In this document: positions 60,708 to 64,000 of the stretch, piece after piece | How positions within the stretch are numbered: the stretch's first letter is position 1 | Layout: each line of letters starts with the position of its first letter | Source: Verrucomicrobiota bacterium | Lineage (GTDB): Bacteria > Verrucomicrobiota > Verrucomicrobiia > Opitutales > Opitutaceae | Length of the DNA: 64,000 nucleotides | Assembly: GCA_023391285.1 (NCBI GenBank) | Contig: JAEWBF010000123.1 | Span: forward strand, 78,176 to 142,175 | Direction of reading: 5' to 3' | Notes under the pieces: model-generated | Seen by the model: the letters and a program-made list of their open reading frames with translations, nothing else | Databases searched by the model: none | Told to the model about the DNA's origin: nothing | Translations under genes and position numbers: made by a program

Positions 60708-60734
60708 GGGCGGGTCATCAGACCCGCCCTTTTT
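60708..60734 (+). terminator. Rho-independent terminator after DUF2911 gene 1
   Basis: Perfect 9-bp stem GGGCGGGTC / GACCCGCCC, loop ATCA, five T. Eight bases after the stop codon. Same stem type as other GTAGG-family hairpins. Confidence 0.9.
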
Positions 60735-60755
60735 GTCGCCCGCCCTCTCGAAAAG

Positions 60756-60797
60756 GTAGGGCGAGGCAGCCTGCCCCGACATGTCGGGGTCCCCGCC
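60756..60797 (+). repeat. GTAGGGCGAGG repeat with a perfect 16-bp palindrome
   Basis: GTAGGGCGAGGCAGCC is followed by the palindrome CCCCGACATGTCGGGG (60774-60789) and TCCCCGCC. It lies about 100 bases before the second DUF2911 gene and could also act on its expression. Confidence 0.65.
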
Positions 60798-60894
60798 AAG
60801 CCGCGTTCACCTCCCGCCCTGCGCGTCACCTCCCGCAACTCTTCGACACCTCCTGCGTCACCCCTCCGTCTCCTGATCCTCACCCATCGACCGC

Positions 60895-61479
60895 ATGAAA
60901 TCCCTGCGCCTCCCCCTCGTCGCCGCCGCGCTCCTCCTCACCTGTTCCCTTTGGGCCCAGACGCCCGAACCCCGCGTCAATTCCACCGGTGGACGCAGCC
61001 CGCACGAAACGACCAGCACCGTCATCGGCGATCGCCGCACCGGCAACCGCATCACCATCACCTACGGTCGCCCCTACACGAAAGATCCCCGCACAGGTGA
61101 AGCGCGCAAAATCTGGGGCAGCCTCGTTCCTTGGGACCAACCCAACCGCCTCGGCGCCGACGAAGCCACGCTCCTTCTCACCCAAAAGCCGCTGGTTTTC
61201 GGCCACACCACCATCCCTGCCGGCGCCCACACGCTCTACCTCGTCCCTTCGGAAAACGGCACCTCCTTCCTCGCCCTCAGTTCCAACCTCGGCAAATGGG
61301 GCGTCCCCGTCGACACCACCAACGACATCGCGCGCATCCCGCTCGAAAAAAGCACCGTCGATCAACCCGCCGACCAACTGACCATCCGCATCGAAAACGA
61401 TCCCACCACCGGCGGCGGCGCCATCAAGATTTCCTGGGAAAACCTCCAATTCTCCGCGCCTTTCACCGTCGCCAAGTGA
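60895..61479 (+). CDS. Exported DUF2911 protein, shorter paralogue
   Basis: 194 residues. Signal peptide MKSLRLPLVAAALLLTCSLWAQ, then a single DUF2911 domain: GNRITITYGRPYTKDPRTGEARKIWGSLVPWDQPNRLGADEATLLLTQKPLVFGHTTIPAGAHTLYLVPSENG, parallel to the first copy but without the C-terminal helical repeat. Its stop codon overlaps the GTG start of the PIG-L gene (GTGA), so the two are translationally coupled. Confidence 0.9.
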   Translation: MKSLRLPLVAAALLLTCSLWAQTPEPRVNSTGGRSPHETTSTVIGDRRTGNRITITYGRPYTKDPRTGEARKIWGSLVPWDQPNRLGADEATLLLTQKPLVFGHTTIPAGAHTLYLVPSENGTSFLALSSNLGKWGVPVDTTNDIARIPLEKSTVDQPADQLTIRIENDPTTGGGAIKISWENLQFSAPFTVAK

Positions 61480-63983
61480 TCCGCGCGCTCCTCTCCCCCT
61501 TCCGCCGTTGGAGGCGCGGTGCCCCCACCGCGCTCCTCGCGCTCACCTTCGCCTTTTCGCTCGCCCCCTCCTCCCGCGCCACACCCGCCCTCTCCGCAAG
61601 CGACATCGCCCACGAACTTCGCGCCTTCCGCGAAACCGCTTCCGTTCTCTACATCGCCGCCCATCCGGACGACGAAAACACCCGCCTCATCGCCTACCTC
61701 GCCCGCGAACGCGGCTATCGCACCGGCTATCTCTCTCTCACCCGCGGCGACGGCGGCCAGAATCTCATCGGAACCGAACTCGGCCCCGCCCTCGGTCTCA
61801 TCCGCACCCACGAACTTCTCGCCGCCCGCCGCATCGATGGCGGCCACCAGTTCTTCACCCGCGCCCTCGACTTCGGTTTCTCCAAAAACGTCGACGAAAC
61901 CCTCCGCGTTTGGAACCGCGACGCCATCCTCTCCGACATCGTGCGCGTCATCCGCACGTTCCGCCCCGACGTCCTCGTCACCCGCTTCTTCCCCACGCCC
62001 ACTCCCACGCACGGCCAGCACACCGCCTCCGCCGCGCTCGCCCTCGAAGCCTTCAAACTCGCCGGCGATCCCACCGCCTTCCGCAGCGAACTGAGCCACC
62101 TCGACCCCTGGCAACCGAAGCGCATCGTCCTCAACGTTCCCGTCTGGGGCCGCCCCGCTCCCGAGGACGCCACCGCCCTCGACGTCGGCGGCTTCGATCC
62201 GCTCTCTGGGCAATCCTACGGCGAAATCGCCGCCGTCAGCCGCTCGCAACACAGCAGCCAGGGCATGGGCACCCTCGGTAGCCGCGGCACCGCCTTCGAA
62301 TACTTCCAATCCCTCGCCGGCGAACCGTTCTCCGCCGACATCATGGACGGCGTCGATTCCTCCTGGTCCCGCCTTCCGGACGGCGCCGCCCTGCAGTCGC
62401 ACGCCGACGCCCTCGTCGCGGCCTTCAACCCGTTCGCTCCTTCCGCCTCCCTCCCCGCCCTCCTCGATTTTCGCCGCCGCCTTTCCGCGCTTTCCGATGA
62501 CCCGCTCGTATCCGAAAAACGCGCACACCTCGACCGCATCATTCTCGCCTGCGCCGGCCTTCACGTCGAAACCACGCTCGAAAACGCCGAAGTCGTCCCC
62601 GGCGAACCCCTGAAACTCCGCCACACCGCCATCGCCCGCTCGCCCGGCTCCGCCGCCCTGCGCTGGCTCGGCGTGCGCTACCCGTCGCTCGATCGCGAGA
62701 TCGGCATCGACGCCGATCTCGCCCCCAACGTCGCTCTTTCCCGTGACAGCGAACAACGCCTCCCGGAAAACACGCCGCCTTCCCAACCCTACTGGCTCCG
62801 CACGCCCAGCGAGGTCGGCACATTCTCGGTCGGAGAACCTTCCCTCATCGGTCTTCCCGTCAACCCACCCGCGCTGCCAATCGAACACGTATTCGAAGTT
62901 TCAGGACAACGCATCGTTGTCTCCGACGAGCCCGTCCAGGTGACCCGCGATCCGGCCCGTGGCGAAATCCGTCGTGATCTCGTGGTAATCCCTCCCGTTT
63001 CGCTCCGCTTCGTCGATCAGCTCGCGCTCTTCGCCCCCTCCTCCTCGCGTTCGGTCTCGATCGAAATCTCCGCGACGCGCCCCGCTCTCTCCGGAACCGC
63101 CCACATCGAAGCGCCCGCCGGCTGGACCGTTTCGCCGTCCTCGCAGCCGTTCACCCTCAACCGTCCCGGCGAATCCACGCGCCTCGCATTCACCGTCACG
63201 GCCCCCGCCAAAAGCACCACGGCCACTCTCACCGCCGCCGCCGAGGTTTCCGGCCACACGTTCCGTCACGCTCGCCAGGAAATTCGCTACGACCACATTC
63301 CCGCGCAACTCCTTCAACCCGTCGCCACGCTCAAGTCCTCCGCCTTCGACGTCGCCGTCCGCGCCAAGAACATCGGCTACATCCCCGGCGCCGGCGATCT
63401 CACGGTCGACGCCCTCACCCGCCTCGGCTGCAACGTCGCCGAGCTCTCCGCCGCCGACCTCACTCGCGATCGTCTCGCCGCCTTCGACGCAGTCGTTCTT
63501 GGTATCCGCGCCTACAATACCCGCGCCGATCTCGCCCCGCGCATGCCGGAACTTTTCGCCTACGCCGAAGCCGGCGGCACCGTCATCGTCCAATACAACA
63601 CCGTCGGCCCCCTTCAGGTCCGCACGCTCGCTCCCTACGCCTTGAAACTCTCCAGCGAGCGCGTCTCCGACGAACTCGCCCCCGTCTCCTTCCTCGCACC
63701 GGACCATCCCGTCCTCAACACGCCCAACAAAATCACGCCCGCCGATTTCGAGGGCTGGGTTCAAGAACGCGGTCTCTACTTCCCCAACGAATGGGCGCCC
63801 GAGTTCACGCCCATCCTCTCCACCCACGATCCCGGCGAACCTCCTCGTCACGGCGCCCTCCTCGTCGCCCGCCATGGCGAGGGTTGGTTCATCTACACCG
63901 GCCTCTCTTTCTTCCGCGAACTCCCCGACGGCGTCCCCGGCGCCTACCGCCTCTTCGCCAATCTCCTCTCTCTAGGAAGGTAG
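61476..63983 (+). CDS. Exported PIG-L/LmbE-family deacetylase with beta-rich and GATase-like C-terminal regions
   Basis: 835 residues from GTG 61476, overlapping the previous stop. The n-region of its signal peptide (RRWRRGAPTALLALTFAFSLAPSSRA) is encoded partly by a dispersed hairpin. PIG-L domain (about 45-300): LYIAAHPDDENTRLIAYLARERGYRTGYLSLTRGDGGQNLIG carries the AHPDDE zinc/active site, then RTHELLAARRIDGG and THGQHTASAALALEAF with the second His. Middle beta-sandwich domains follow (about 330-590, e.g. ISATRPALSGTAHIEAPAGWTVSPSS), then a class I glutamine-amidotransferase-like flavodoxin fold (VAVRAKNIGYIPGAGDLTVDAL, VVLGIRAYNTRADL, LFAYAEAGGTVIVQYN). The family removes acetyl groups from N-acetylglucosaminyl substrates; the target here is unknown. 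The stop codon TAG lies in another repeat. Confidence 0.88.
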   Translation: MIRALLSPFRRWRRGAPTALLALTFAFSLAPSSRATPALSASDIAHELRAFRETASVLYIAAHPDDENTRLIAYLARERGYRTGYLSLTRGDGGQNLIGTELGPALGLIRTHELLAARRIDGGHQFFTRALDFGFSKNVDETLRVWNRDAILSDIVRVIRTFRPDVLVTRFFPTPTPTHGQHTASAALALEAFKLAGDPTAFRSELSHLDPWQPKRIVLNVPVWGRPAPEDATALDVGGFDPLSGQSYGEIAAVSRSQHSSQGMGTLGSRGTAFEYFQSLAGEPFSADIMDGVDSSWSRLPDGAALQSHADALVAAFNPFAPSASLPALLDFRRRLSALSDDPLVSEKRAHLDRIILACAGLHVETTLENAEVVPGEPLKLRHTAIARSPGSAALRWLGVRYPSLDREIGIDADLAPNVALSRDSEQRLPENTPPSQPYWLRTPSEVGTFSVGEPSLIGLPVNPPALPIEHVFEVSGQRIVVSDEPVQVTRDPARGEIRRDLVVIPPVSLRFVDQLALFAPSSSRSVSIEISATRPALSGTAHIEAPAGWTVSPSSQPFTLNRPGESTRLAFTVTAPAKSTTATLTAAAEVSGHTFRHARQEIRYDHIPAQLLQPVATLKSSAFDVAVRAKNIGYIPGAGDLTVDALTRLGCNVAELSAADLTRDRLAAFDAVVLGIRAYNTRADLAPRMPELFAYAEAGGTVIVQYNTVGPLQVRTLAPYALKLSSERVSDELAPVSFLAPDHPVLNTPNKITPADFEGWVQERGLYFPNEWAPEFTPILSTHDPGEPPRHGALLVARHGEGWFIYTGLSFFRELPDGVPGAYRLFANLLSLGR
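61509..61533 (+). repeat. TGGAGGCGCGG hairpin inside the PIG-L signal peptide
   Basis: 8-bp stem GCGCGGTG / CACCGCGC with loop CCCC, one base different from the copies at 14379 and 50969. Read in frame it encodes WRRGAPTA of the signal peptide. Confidence 0.85.
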
Positions 63984-64000
63984 GGCGCGTTGTCCCAACG
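63980..64000 (+). repeat. GTAGGGCGCG repeat at the window end, supplying a stop codon
   Basis: GTAGGGCGCG begins with the TAG stop of the PIG-L gene and continues GTTGTCCCAACG; the second stem half lies outside the window. Confidence 0.65.

Noticed and set aside
61362..62888. 508-residue ORF on the - strand opposite the PIG-L gene
   Set aside because: Antisense shadow rich in G, E, A and V with no motif.

Overview
The window is GC-rich bacterial chromosome that looks like a free-living member of the Verrucomicrobiota, most likely an Opitutaceae-type carbohydrate degrader. The reasons are the paired DUF1552/DUF1592 proteins, a giant secreted PL11 rhamnogalacturonan lyase, delta-60/Ig-repeat secreted proteins, a propeller-type sensor kinase beside a GH43 xylosidase, DUF2911 proteins, and intergenic hairpins and 10-bp tandem repeats typical of that group. 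This assignment is inference from gene content; there is no rRNA gene. I see no tRNA, rRNA, CRISPR, transposase, prophage or attachment site.

Layout. 1-4.6 kb: 3' end of pyruvate phosphate dikinase, an apparently frameshifted secreted delta-60/Ig protein, and a TlpA-like thioredoxin. 4.6-11.4 kb: an exported FG-GAP protein and a 1748-residue PL11 lyase fused to autotransporter-like repeats and an unusual LN-repeat C-terminus. 11.4-15.9 kb: an orphan CheX-like protein and a 1158-residue protein that I propose is a diphosphate-type PEP carboxykinase. 15.9-22.4 kb: MRJP-like protein, BASS transporter, REC-kinase-REC hybrid, adenylate kinase, an unknown membrane protein and DoxX. 22.5-27.7 kb: a WYL regulator with VOC and SRPBCC-VOC proteins, an acetyl-CoA hydrolase/CoA-transferase and a lactonase. 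27.8-31.4 kb: single-domain response regulator, HflX, a small unknown protein and a CNNM/CorC membrane protein. 31.4-36.6 kb: DUF1592/DUF1552 operon with a third exported protein, then a Dabb protein.

36.8-49.3 kb is a signalling block. A four-PAS hybrid kinase faces an eight-gene, tightly overlapping chemotaxis-type operon (cheA-cheW-mcp-cheR-cheB-cheY-cheC-hybrid kinase). Its receptor has no membrane segment and no recognisable sensor domain, and no flagellar or pilus gene is nearby. 49.5-56.5 kb reads as a xylan-oligosaccharide module: GPH sugar symporter, propeller/Y_Y_Y sensor kinase and GH43 enzyme. 56.5-64 kb holds a VTT/DedA protein, an ABC-2 exporter whose permease has a large extra C-terminal domain, two DUF2911 proteins and an exported PIG-L deacetylase.

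Two families of dispersed DNA repeats run through the whole window: short hairpins that begin GTAGG or TGGAGG, and 10-bp tandem units of the type ATTCGTGTCC. Every copy I found lies in the same orientation on the + strand, whatever the direction of the neighbouring genes. Some hairpins supply stop codons or sit inside coding sequence.
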